Assembly: GCA_023230565.1 (NCBI GenBank)
Contig: JALNXD010000076.1
Coordinates: 1 to 7,686 of the forward strand
Source: Syntrophales bacterium
GTDB taxonomy: Bacteria > Desulfobacterota > Syntrophia > Syntrophales > UBA2210
DNA length: 7,686 bases
Reading direction: 5' to 3'
The translations under genes and the position numbers were made by a program. Each line of letters opens with the position of its first letter. The stretch's first letter is position 1. This document shows, piece after piece, positions 1-6,332 of the stretch. Under the pieces are notes generated by a model, which had not been told where the DNA came from, made no database searches, and saw nothing but the letters and a program-made list of their open reading frames with translations.

Positions 1-197
1 ACTGTTTTTTCTATTTCGTCAATTCTGCGAACATCAAAAGATGCCTTCTCTTTTATTTCTTTTAGAGCTGTCTCGGGGATTTTCCCGGACTGCGCAAGTG
101 CTTCACACACCAGGATCTCTATATCCAGCCACTTCTGAAACCGGTTTTCAGGGCTCCAAATGAAAGCCATTTCTTCCCTTGAATATCGAGGAATCAA
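1..197 (-). CDS. purB: Adenylosuccinate lyase, N-terminal part (runs off left edge)
   Basis: Reading the minus strand from TTG at 197 gives 65 codons beginning MIPRYSREEMAFIWSPEN and continuing with R-F-x-K-W-L-x-I-E. This matches the start of bacterial PurB (pattern I-x-R-Y-[ST]-x-x-x-M-x-x-[IL]-W-S-x-x-N-[KR]-[FY]-x-x-W). The family catalyses two beta-eliminations in the cytoplasm: SAICAR to AICAR plus fumarate, and adenylosuccinate to AMP plus fumarate. The TTG start is preferred because a purine-rich GGGGGTGG lies about 5 nt upstream and because the conserved I-P-R-Y block begins right after it; the in-frame ATG at 168-170 would cut that block off. The catalytic His/Ser regions lie outside the window. 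The gene is divergent from nrdD, so AMP synthesis and dNTP synthesis share one intergenic region. Identity is confident; the start is fairly confident. Confidence 0.9.
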   Translation of the reverse strand, partial: MIPRYSREEMAFIWSPENRFQKWLDIEILVCEALAQSGKIPETALKEIKEKASFDVRRIDEIEKT

Positions 198-302
198 TTT
201 GTGCCACCCCCTGAAGTATTAGATAGTATCCTCAATATTCTCCGGCATTCTGATTTTCCTTCCATCTCTCCGGATTTTTGCAACTGAGGATATATATCGC
301 GT

Positions 303-332
303 CTAATATTACGATATGGCGAAATGAGTCAA
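303..332 (-). promoter_or_regulatory. Possible purB promoter
   Basis: On the minus strand TTGACT (plus 327-332) is followed after 18 nt by TATTAG (plus 303-308), a weak sigma-70-like pair that would leave a leader of roughly 100 nt before the TTG start. The -10 is poor (4 of 6) and other alignments are possible. This is inference from hexamer matching only. Confidence 0.25.
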
Positions 333-376
333 GTACTTTAAAAACAAAAATAAACAGACTCCCGTCAAAAATTGTC

Positions 377-405
377 TTGACTATATATTGTATTAATTTT
401 AAATT
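377..405 (+). promoter_or_regulatory. Candidate nrdDG promoter
   Basis: TTGACT (377-382) and TAAATT (400-405) are separated by 17 nt and sit in a very AT-rich stretch ahead of nrdD. The -35 matches consensus in 5 of 6 positions and the -10 in 4 of 6. Transcription would start near 412, inside the second NrdR-box-like site, leaving a short leader of about 30 nt with the ribosome-binding sequence GAAGGGGA at 431-438. The -35 is embedded in the first NrdR-like box, so repressor and RNA polymerase would compete. Confidence 0.5.
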
Positions 406-424
406 TAAACACTATATATTGTGT
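378..424 (+). promoter_or_regulatory. Tandem NrdR boxes upstream of nrdD
   Basis: The 16-mer ACACTATATATTGTGT at 409-424 matches the published NrdR-box pattern acaCwAtATaTwGtgt at every position. A second copy, TGACTATATATTGTAT at 378-393, keeps the core CTATATATTG. The centre-to-centre distance is 31 bp, about three helical turns, which is the usual arrangement for paired NrdR sites. NrdR is a zinc-ribbon/ATP-cone repressor that senses ATP/dATP and shuts off ribonucleotide reductase genes; its own gene is not in this window. The boxes cover the -35 hexamer and the predicted transcription start. Site identity is supported directly by sequence; actual repression is inferred. Confidence 0.88.
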
Positions 425-443
425 TTATGAGAAGGGGAATGCG

Positions 444-2558
444 ATGCAAGCGAAAATCAGAAAACGAGACGGAAGACTCGCTGCTTTCGATTCGGAAAAA
501 ATCACAGCAGCAATCGCGCAGGCAGGCGCTGCCACAGGTGAATTTGACAGAAAGAGCGCAAAACGTCTTACCATCAAGGTGTTAAATCTTGCAGAAAAAC
601 TGTTTGACGATGAAATTATGGGAGTTGAAGAAATTCAGGATATTGTGGAAGAAGTCCTGCTTTCTTCATCATTCAGAAAAACAGCGAAAGCGTACATCAT
701 TTACAGGGATCAGCATGCCCGGCTACGGGAAATCGCAAATAGAATGGAAGTGGACCTGGTAGATCAGTATCTGGAAAAAATAGACTGGAAAGTAAGTGAA
801 AACAGTAATATGGATTATTCTCTTCAGGGGCTTAACAATTATATATCTTCTGAAGTAAGCAAGATATACTGGCTGAATAAAATATATCCTCCCGAGATTA
901 AAAATGCACACTCTCAAGGAGACTTTCATATTCACGATCTGAGTCTCTTGTCTGTATACTGTGTCGGGTGGGATCTCTATGATCTTCTCATTGAAGGATT
1001 CAAAGGCGTTTCAGGGAAGGTGGAAAGCAGGCCTGCCAATCACCTCCGCAGTGCGTTAGGGCAAGTGGTAAATTTCTTCTATACGCTGCAGGGAGAAGCG
1101 GCAGGTGCTCAGGCTTTTTCCAATTTCGATACTCTTCTTGCCCCTTTTATCCGTTATGACGGATTGCAATACAGAGATGTAAGACAGGCTCTTCAAGAAT
1201 TTATCTTCAATATAAACGTACCGACCAGGGTAGGCTTTCAAACCCCCTTCACCAATGTCACTCTTGATGTCAAAGTTCCGCCTTTTTATGCCGACCAGAG
1301 CGTAGTCATAGGAGGAGAGCCACGGAATGAGACCTACGGAGATTTTCAGAAAGAAATGGATATTTTCAATCATGCCTTTCTCGAAGTAATGTCGGAAGGT
1401 GATGCAAAGGGGAGAGTTTTTACGTTCCCTATACCGACTTATAATATCGGAAAGGATTTCGACTGGAACAAAAGCGGTCTTGATTTCCTGTGGAATATGA
1501 CAGCCAAATACGGCGTCCCCTATTTTTCAAATTTTGTCAATTCAGACATGAATCCAGAGGATGCCAGAAGCATGTGCTGCCGCCTGAGAATCGACAACAG
1601 GGAACTCGAAAAACGAGGAGGAGGATTGTTCGGTTCAAACCCTCTCACCGGATCAATAGGAGTTATCACCCTGAACATGCCCAGGCTCGGATATTTGTCA
1701 AAAACGGAAGAAGAGTTCATTAAAAGGCTCGACCGGCTGATGGTAATGGCAAAGGAAAGCCTTGAAACAAAACGTAAAGTCCTGGAGACTTTCACAGAAA
1801 GCAACCTTTATCCTTATACCCGCTATTATTTACGAAATATGAAAGAACGCTTTGGTGAATACTGGAAGAACCATTTTTCGACAATCGGTCTTGCAGGAAT
1901 GAACGAGGCCTGTCTTAATTTCCTGGGTACAAGCATAGCCGATTCGAAGGGACGCGGATTCAGCCTTAAAATCCTTCAATACATGAGAAACCGGTTAAAA
2001 GACTTCCAGAAAGAAACAGGGAATAATTTTAATCTTGAAGCAACGCCGGCAGAAGGAACCTCCTACAGTCTTGCAAGAATCGACCGGAAGAGATATCCGG
2101 ACATCATATGTGCAAACGGAGACGGCAATATTTCGGATACTCCCGGAACTGAGCCTGCAAGAGAACCATATTATACGAATTCGACTCAGCTTCCGGTCAA
2201 CTATACCGATGATATTTTTGAAGCCCTGGACTTGCAGGACGACATTCAATCTCAGTACACGGGAGGAACAGTATTTCATATTTTTGCCGGTGAGCGGACA
2301 GAAGATCCGGCGACTATAAAAAACCTCGTTCGAAAGATCTGTGAAAACTATCATCTCCCGTATTTTACATTCACTCCGACTTTCAGCGTCTGTCAAAACC
2401 ACGGATATTTGAAAGGTGAACAGAATATCTGTCCCCAATGCGGTGAATCATGTGAAGTATATTCACGCGTTGTCGGCTATCTCCGCCCGGTCAAACAGTG
2501 GAATAAAGGAAAACAGGCCGAATTCAGCATGAGAAGGACTTTCAGTCTCGAGCCATGA
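444..2558 (+). CDS. nrdD: Anaerobic (class III) ribonucleoside-triphosphate reductase, catalytic subunit
   Basis: This 704-aa cytoplasmic glycyl-radical enzyme reduces NTPs to dNTPs without oxygen. Residues about 3-95 form an ATP-cone allosteric domain (I-R-K-R-D-G-R-L-x-x-F-D-x-E-K-I). The catalytic barrel follows, with H-I-H-D-L at 162-166, Cys173, tandem Cys378-Cys379 in S-M-C-C-R-L-R (one is expected to carry the thiyl radical) and G-G-G-L-F-G-S at 392-398. The E-A-T-P-A-E-G-T-S-Y block is at 532-541. The C-terminus holds a probable zinc site (Cys650, Cys663, Cys666, Cys670) and the radical loop R-V-V-G-Y-L, placing the radical on about Gly678. Length is normal for the ATP-cone-bearing RVVGY-type NrdD. 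The ATG at 444 has GAAGGGGA 5-12 nt upstream; the ATG at 427 is out of frame. Its stop overlaps the nrdG start by 4 nt, so translation is probably coupled, and paired NrdR boxes precede it. The reductant subtype (formate or a redoxin) is left open. Confidence 0.97.
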   Translation: MQAKIRKRDGRLAAFDSEKITAAIAQAGAATGEFDRKSAKRLTIKVLNLAEKLFDDEIMGVEEIQDIVEEVLLSSSFRKTAKAYIIYRDQHARLREIANRMEVDLVDQYLEKIDWKVSENSNMDYSLQGLNNYISSEVSKIYWLNKIYPPEIKNAHSQGDFHIHDLSLLSVYCVGWDLYDLLIEGFKGVSGKVESRPANHLRSALGQVVNFFYTLQGEAAGAQAFSNFDTLLAPFIRYDGLQYRDVRQALQEFIFNINVPTRVGFQTPFTNVTLDVKVPPFYADQSVVIGGEPRNETYGDFQKEMDIFNHAFLEVMSEGDAKGRVFTFPIPTYNIGKDFDWNKSGLDFLWNMTAKYGVPYFSNFVNSDMNPEDARSMCCRLRIDNRELEKRGGGLFGSNPLTGSIGVITLNMPRLGYLSKTEEEFIKRLDRLMVMAKESLETKRKVLETFTESNLYPYTRYYLRNMKERFGEYWKNHFSTIGLAGMNEACLNFLGTSIADSKGRGFSLKILQYMRNRLKDFQKETGNNFNLEATPAEGTSYSLARIDRKRYPDIICANGDGNISDTPGTEPAREPYYTNSTQLPVNYTDDIFEALDLQDDIQSQYTGGTVFHIFAGERTEDPATIKNLVRKICENYHLPYFTFTPTFSVCQNHGYLKGEQNICPQCGESCEVYSRVVGYLRPVKQWNKGKQAEFSMRRTFSLEP

Positions 2559-3250
2559 TACCGATCGGAGGCCTTCAAAGATTTTCAAGTATCGACTATC
2601 CAGGATTGCTGTGTGCAACAATTTTCACACAGGGTTGCAATTTCCGCTGCCCCTATTGCCATAACCCGGAACTTGTAAAAAAAGATCTATTTAGACCACC
2701 TCTTTCCTGCACGGAGGTAATTGACTTTTTGAAAAGCCGTATCAACAAACTTGACGGGGTTTGTGTGACCGGCGGGGAACCGACGATCCATGGTCAGAAT
2801 TTGAAGGACTTTCTTGAAGAAGTTAAAAAATTGGGACTTCTCGTTAAACTGGACACAAACGGAACAAATCCGGAACTTTTGGAAGAACTTCTGAAGAAGC
2901 GATGTATCGATTATGTCGCTATGGATGTAAAAGCTCCCCTTTCGGGATATGCCGCAGTTACGAGATCGCCGATTGATACGTACTTGATTCACGAAAGCAT
3001 CCGAATCATCATGAACTGTACGCAAGAATACGAATTCAGAACTACCGTAATAAAATCGCTTCTCACTCGGGATGATCTTGGACAAATAGGAATTCTGCTC
3101 AAGGGAGCAAGGCGGTATGTCCTTCAGAGATTCGTTTCGTCCAGAGTCTTGGATTTGGAAGCGCTGAATGATCTTTTATGCAATGAGTACGAAGTTGAGC
3201 AGGTTGCAGAAGAGATGCGAAATTATGTGGAATCAGTAGCCGTGAGATAA
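2555..3250 (+). CDS. nrdG: Radical-SAM activase of class III ribonucleotide reductase
   Basis: This 231-aa protein is a radical-SAM activating enzyme: it uses a [4Fe-4S] cluster and S-adenosylmethionine to install the glycyl radical on NrdD. The cluster motif C-N-F-R-C-P-Y-C is at residues 28-35 (Cys28, Cys32, Cys35, the CxxxCxxC spacing), preceded by the typical G-G-L-Q-R-F-S-x-I-D-Y-P-G-L start. The SAM-binding T-G-G-E-P-T is at 72-77, with L-D-T-N-G-T at 99-104 and M-D-x-K-A-P at 123-128. At 231 aa it is longer than E. coli NrdG (about 154 aa) and fits the NrdG2-type branch that usually accompanies NrdD proteins of this kind. The ATG overlaps the nrdD stop (ATGA), so the two are almost certainly co-transcribed and translationally coupled. 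Additional cysteines (58, 70, 117, 155, 209) show no second-cluster spacing. Product call is firm. Confidence 0.95.
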   Translation: MIPIGGLQRFSSIDYPGLLCATIFTQGCNFRCPYCHNPELVKKDLFRPPLSCTEVIDFLKSRINKLDGVCVTGGEPTIHGQNLKDFLEEVKKLGLLVKLDTNGTNPELLEELLKKRCIDYVAMDVKAPLSGYAAVTRSPIDTYLIHESIRIIMNCTQEYEFRTTVIKSLLTRDDLGQIGILLKGARRYVLQRFVSSRVLDLEALNDLLCNEYEVEQVAEEMRNYVESVAVR

Positions 3251-3287
3251 ACGGTATTTAATCATAGGGCTGCCGGGCATTTTTATT

Positions 3288-3303
3288 CAGTATATCCATA
3301 CTG
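3288..3303 (+). terminator. Weak hairpin after nrdG
   Basis: CAGTAT and ATACTG form a perfect 6-bp stem around the loop ATCC, 37 nt past the nrdG stop. Only CATCTTTCTG follows, not a clean T-run, and the stem has just two G-C pairs. It may mark the end of the nrdDG transcript, but it is a poor intrinsic terminator. Confidence 0.25.
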
Positions 3304-3314
3304 CATCTTTCTGT

Positions 3315-3350
3315 GCATTGACTGATGGCACGGAATCAACTTGTCAATGC
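3315..3350. repeat. Inverted repeat in nrdG-kdsD gap
   Basis: GCATTGAC (3315-3322) and GTCAATGC (3343-3350) are exact reverse complements separated by 20 nt and followed by CCATTTTATTT. Both arms carry -35-like hexamers (TTGACT at 3318-3323, TTGTCA at 3341-3346). It could be an operator for kdsD, a hairpin with a large loop, or chance; no regulator family is recognised. Confidence 0.35.
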
Positions 3351-3407
3351 CCATTTTATTTGGTAGTAAAATGAGATTCTTTATAGATGGTGATGGAGTG
3401 TTTTCGA

Positions 3408-4424
3408 ATGGATATGGTGAAGGAAGAAAAACGTGATGATTCCATAGCACATGCCTGTGAGGTATTGCAAATTGAGGCCGATTGCATCTCCGATCTTATT
3501 CACAAGGTCGATCAGAACTTTCAAAAAGCAGTCGATATCATCTCTTCTGTCAGAGGCCGGGTAATCGTAAGCGGCCTTGGCAAATCTGGATTAATCGGGA
3601 AAAAAATTGTGGCGACCCTCACGAGTATGGGCACTCCGGCAATTTTCCTTCACCCCGTTGAGGGACTCCACGGTGATCTTGGGATTGTCACAATAGATGA
3701 CGCAGTGCTCGCGATTTCAAACAGCGGTGAAACACAGGAGCTCAATACGCTTACTTTGAGCCTTCGTGAAATAGGAGTCCCCCTGATTTCATTTACCGGG
3801 AATATCACCTCGACTCTTGCGCGTTCAAGCGATGCCTGCATTGACGTAAGTGTTACAAGAGAGGCGTGCCCCTTCGGCCTGGCGCCGACATCGAGTTCTA
3901 CGGCTGCCCTTGCTATGGGGGATGCCCTTGCTGTTGCTCTCATGAAAAAAAAGCGGTTCACGGAAGAAGATTTTTATAGATTCCATCCGGGAGGTTCGCT
4001 CGGATTAAGGCTTTTGGCGCAGGTAAAAGAAGCAATGATAATGGGGGAAAGAATTCCGAAGGTACTTTCAGGCACCCTCATTTCTGATGCGGTACAAGAA
4101 CTGGATGAAAAAAATTTCGGATTCGTGTTAATTACAAGCCCTGAATATCAACTGCTTGGAATCCTTACTGATGGAGACTTACGGCGCTCCATCAGAAAAG
4201 GAATAGAAATGAATGGCAAAAGTGTGGATGATTTCATGACAGTGTCTCCCCGGACAATTTCCCCGACGGCCACTTTAGCAGAAGCGGTACAAACCATGCA
4301 GCGTCAAGAAATAACGACCCTTGTCGTTGTGGACACACGGGGAATTCTTGAAGGCTGTATCCATCTGCACGATATCCTTGGGCGAGGCGGAACCATACGG
4401 ATATCACTTTCTCAGGAGGTATGA
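3408..4424 (+). CDS. kdsD: Arabinose-5-phosphate isomerase (SIS + two CBS domains)
   Basis: The 338-aa product interconverts D-ribulose 5-phosphate and D-arabinose 5-phosphate, the first committed step of Kdo synthesis for lipopolysaccharide. The SIS domain spans about 40-185 with G-L-G-K-S-G (56-61), H-P-V-E-G-L-H-G-D (82-90), S-N-S-G-E-T (104-109) and F-H-P-G-G-S-L-G (192-199). Two CBS domains follow, about 205-265 and 272-335. Starting at ATG 3408, the residues recalled as active-site residues of E. coli KdsD fall on identical numbers: Lys59, His88, Glu111, Glu152 and His193. That start also has GGAG 9 nt upstream. In-frame ATGs at 3387 and 3393 would add 7 or 5 residues and have no visible Shine-Dalgarno. 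Kdo operon partners (kdsC, lptA and similar) are not next to it here. The stop overlaps an ATG (ATGA) of a tiny downstream frame. Confidence 0.93.
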   Translation: MDMVKEEKRDDSIAHACEVLQIEADCISDLIHKVDQNFQKAVDIISSVRGRVIVSGLGKSGLIGKKIVATLTSMGTPAIFLHPVEGLHGDLGIVTIDDAVLAISNSGETQELNTLTLSLREIGVPLISFTGNITSTLARSSDACIDVSVTREACPFGLAPTSSSTAALAMGDALAVALMKKKRFTEEDFYRFHPGGSLGLRLLAQVKEAMIMGERIPKVLSGTLISDAVQELDEKNFGFVLITSPEYQLLGILTDGDLRRSIRKGIEMNGKSVDDFMTVSPRTISPTATLAEAVQTMQRQEITTLVVVDTRGILEGCIHLHDILGRGGTIRISLSQEV

Positions 4425-4480
4425 AATTCCGTTATGAAGGATTCCGCGTATTGCATGATCCGTGAGGGGTCTTATTACGT

Positions 4481-5050
4481 ATGAATCAGTCGGATTTGAT
4501 TGTGAGATGTCTGAGATGCGGTCAAAAAAACCGCATATCCAAAGATCATCTCAATGACAGATCTTTCTGCGGAAGATGCGGTATCTCCCTGGACGATTAT
4601 TTCATTCAATGCCTGACATGCAGAACACTTAACCGTATTCCCGACGACAGGCTTTATGATCTTCCTCTCTGCGGCAAGTGCGGTTCTCAGTTGTACGATG
4701 ATTTCGTTACAGAGGTTTCGGAGAGCAATTTTAAAAGTACCGTACTCGATTATCCGGGGATCGTCCTTGTCTGCTGTTTTGATCCCGCGTGCACTTTGTG
4801 TTCGAGGGCCTTACCCGCGTTAAAGAAGCTGGCTCCAAAATTTCTGGGCAATATCAAAATAGTACGTTTAAATATTCCAGAAAATCATATTCTTTCAGAA
4901 AAATACAAAATCAGGAAAACACCGGCCTACCTTCTTTTTAAAAACGGCATACATATGGAAACAGAAGTAGTGGAAGGATCCGGCAGTATTGAGAAGATGG
5001 AAAGCAGTCTCAGAAAGATTGTCACCCGTCTGGAAAATTCTAAACTATAA
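4481..5050 (+). CDS. Thioredoxin-like protein with two TrxC-type zinc ribbons
   Basis: This 189-aa protein has no signal peptide or membrane segment and is probably cytoplasmic. Residues 10-33 and 44-67 are two tandem zinc ribbons with the same spacing, CxxC-16-CxxC (Cys10/13/30/33 and Cys44/47/64/67), 34 residues apart. The second reads C-L-T-C-R-T-L-N-R-I-P-D-D-R, very like the single N-terminal ribbon of TrxC (thioredoxin 2). A thioredoxin fold follows, about 78-182, with the motif Cys104-Thr-Leu-Cys107 instead of CGPC, Ala in place of the usual Trp before it, and two further cysteines at 98-99. The cis-proline motif is T-P at 147-148, and L-F-K-N-G is at 152-156. The likely role is a disulfide reductase or zinc/redox-responsive oxidoreductase; its partner is unknown. 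GAGGGG lies 11 nt before the ATG. It ends in TAA-TAG tandem stops, 12 nt before the Nudix gene. The fold is firm; the substrate is not. Confidence 0.88.
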   Translation: MNQSDLIVRCLRCGQKNRISKDHLNDRSFCGRCGISLDDYFIQCLTCRTLNRIPDDRLYDLPLCGKCGSQLYDDFVTEVSESNFKSTVLDYPGIVLVCCFDPACTLCSRALPALKKLAPKFLGNIKIVRLNIPENHILSEKYKIRKTPAYLLFKNGIHMETEVVEGSGSIEKMESSLRKIVTRLENSKL

Positions 5051-5062
5051 TAGATACAGATT

Positions 5063-5920
5063 ATGAATCTTTCAATTCTTGAAGACAAAGAACATATTCT
5101 TGCCATAATCAAAGAAAAACTGGGAAGAGAACACGTTGATTATACAAAACGCCTCGATTCCATCAAGAAAGAAAATCGGCGCGGGATTAAATGGCAGGCG
5201 GCGGGTGTGCTTCTTCCGCTCTATTTTAAACCTGCCGGCGAAGGCAGAAATACAAAGGATGAGTTTGTGCTTCAGCTGATAAAGCGATCCTCAGCCGTTT
5301 CACAAGGGGGAGATATCAGTGCGCCGGGCGGGATGCTCAATCCGTATGTCGATAATTTTTTCAAGTCGCTCATTCTAATGGGAATTCCGCCCGTACTCAG
5401 AGGCGAAGCCAGGCGCCATACAATACAAAAAGGGAACCATGAATACTCAGCCGTTGCGCTTTTTCTTGCCAATGCCCTCAGAGAATCGTGGGAAGAAATC
5501 CGTTTAAATCCTTTTAATGTTAATTTTCTTGGAGCCTTGCCCTTCCAGGATCTGTTCCTTTTCACACGAACAATATTTCCAATCATCGGTGAAGTAAAGA
5601 AACCGTGGCAGTTTCGCCCCAATACGGAAGTGGATAAAGTAATAGAAATCCCGCTTCATGCTTTCTTTAAGGCCGATAATTACGCGACGTACTGCGTACG
5701 AAGTGCAACCGGTGCAGAAGAATCATATTTTGAGTCACCCTGCTTTATCTGCCAGGATGAAGAAGGTCTCGATGAAATATTATGGGGAGCGACACTTCGA
5801 ATCGTTATGAATTTTATTGAGAAAGTCTTCCCCTTCGCAGTACCCGAACCGGCATCGGGAAAATTTGTAAATAAAACATTGTATCCGGAATACCTGAAAG
5901 GAAACGGTGCATCCAGATAA
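5063..5920 (+). CDS. Nudix hydrolase, CoA-diphosphatase-like, with split Nudix box
   Basis: The 285-aa product has the UPF0035-like lead-in L-I-K-R-S-S (73-78) and I-S-A-P-G-G (85-90), as in Nudix enzymes that cleave CoA or acyl-CoA to 4'-phosphopantetheine and 3',5'-ADP. The second half of the Nudix box is A-L-R-E-S-W-E-E-I (138-146), with metal-binding Glu141, Glu144 and Glu145 present. In the canonical box (GX5EX7REUXEEXGU) the Arg lies 14 residues after the Gly; here Gly90 to Arg140 is 50, so about 36 residues are inserted. The usual Gly near the end is Arg147. A similar insertion is known in mammalian NUDT19, a peroxisomal CoA diphosphatase. F-L-G-A-L-P and F-P-I-I-G-E-V follow, as in the family. 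The start has no clear Shine-Dalgarno, and an in-frame TAG lies 12 nt upstream, so coupling to the preceding gene is likely. CoA as substrate is inference. Confidence 0.8.
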   Translation: MNLSILEDKEHILAIIKEKLGREHVDYTKRLDSIKKENRRGIKWQAAGVLLPLYFKPAGEGRNTKDEFVLQLIKRSSAVSQGGDISAPGGMLNPYVDNFFKSLILMGIPPVLRGEARRHTIQKGNHEYSAVALFLANALRESWEEIRLNPFNVNFLGALPFQDLFLFTRTIFPIIGEVKKPWQFRPNTEVDKVIEIPLHAFFKADNYATYCVRSATGAEESYFESPCFICQDEEGLDEILWGATLRIVMNFIEKVFPFAVPEPASGKFVNKTLYPEYLKGNGASR

Positions 5921-5973
5921 ACCTGCGGCAACAGGTTGCGGGACAGAAAAGATTCGCCCGGAACAGTCCCGTC
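5920..5973. other. Two hairpins in the convergent intergenic region
   Basis: AACCTG/CAGGTT (5920-5925, 5932-5937, 6-nt loop) begins on the last base of the Nudix stop codon. CGGGAC/GTCCCG (5939-5944, 5966-5971) follows, and its 21-nt loop can itself pair through TTC/GAA. Neither is followed by a T-run on the plus strand. The remaining 60 bp to the end of the leftward gene is AT-rich with nothing recognisable. The hairpins may protect or end transcripts from either side, but they are not convincing intrinsic terminators. Confidence 0.35.
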
Positions 5974-6035
5974 ATCAAGTGAGCCCCTTTACAGCAAATA
6001 ATTACCCATAACCCGCTTCTGATTTTAAAATATCA

Positions 6036-6320
6036 TCATTCCACTTTTATAGAATTTTCATTGGCTTTCAATATTTTCTGCCCAACCCCGGGAACGTGCG
6101 CCAAGTCTTCCAGGGTCTTGAAATTTCCATTTTCCTGCCTGAATTGAATGATTCGCTGCGCCAGTTTTTCGCCGACATATTTGAGTGCGACAAGCTCTTC
6201 CGCCGACGCTGTATTAATATTGATTTTCTCGATAGCATCCTCCGCCTGAAGGGCAGGCACAATTGCAACCATAACGCTGAAAATCGCGACAAAAACAAAA
6301 TATTTCTTCAGTCTTTTCAT
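6036..6320 (-). CDS. Secreted helix-hairpin-helix protein, ComEA-like
   Basis: The 94-aa product begins with K-R-L-K-K, a hydrophobic stretch (about 7-23) and a probable signal peptidase site V-P-A-L-Q-A|E-D near residue 26, so it should be exported to the periplasm. The mature part is a ComEA-type double helix-hairpin-helix: I-N-I-N-T-A-S-A-E-E-L (33-43), a first hairpin around K-Y-V-G-E-K (47-52), F-R-Q-E-N-G-x-F at 60-67 and a second hairpin P-G-V-G (77-80). ComEA proteins bind double-stranded DNA non-specifically and act in DNA uptake during transformation; many stand-alone copies have no tested role. The first hairpin lacks the usual P-G-[IV]-G. The start at 6320 is fixed by AAGGAGG at 6326-6332 on the minus strand; the upstream extension to 6494 would bury the signal peptide. 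It is convergent with the Nudix gene, and no other competence genes are visible. Confidence 0.9.
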   Translation of the reverse strand: MKRLKKYFVFVAIFSVMVAIVPALQAEDAIEKININTASAEELVALKYVGEKLAQRIIQFRQENGNFKTLEDLAHVPGVGQKILKANENSIKVE

Positions 6321-6325
6321 CAAAT

Positions 6326-6332
6326 CCTCCTT
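6326..6332 (-). promoter_or_regulatory. Strong ribosome-binding site deciding the ComEA-like start
   Basis: On the minus strand AAGGAGG lies 5 nt before the ATG at 6320. It is a near-perfect anti-16S match and the best one in the window, so it selects the 94-aa reading over the longer upstream frame. Confidence 0.85.

Noticed and set aside
1995..2438. Leftward 147-codon open frame inside nrdD
   Set aside because: It is fully contained in conserved nrdD coding sequence, without a start signal or recognisable domain.
3265..3286. GC-rich segment followed by TTTTTATT after nrdG as a terminator
   Set aside because: GGGCTGCCGGGCA does not form a stem with a permissible loop, so the T-rich tail alone is not enough.
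3387..3407. Longer kdsD start with seven more codons
   Set aside because: No Shine-Dalgarno precedes it, while the ATG at 3408 has GGAG upstream and gives the same residue numbering as E. coli KdsD catalytic sites.
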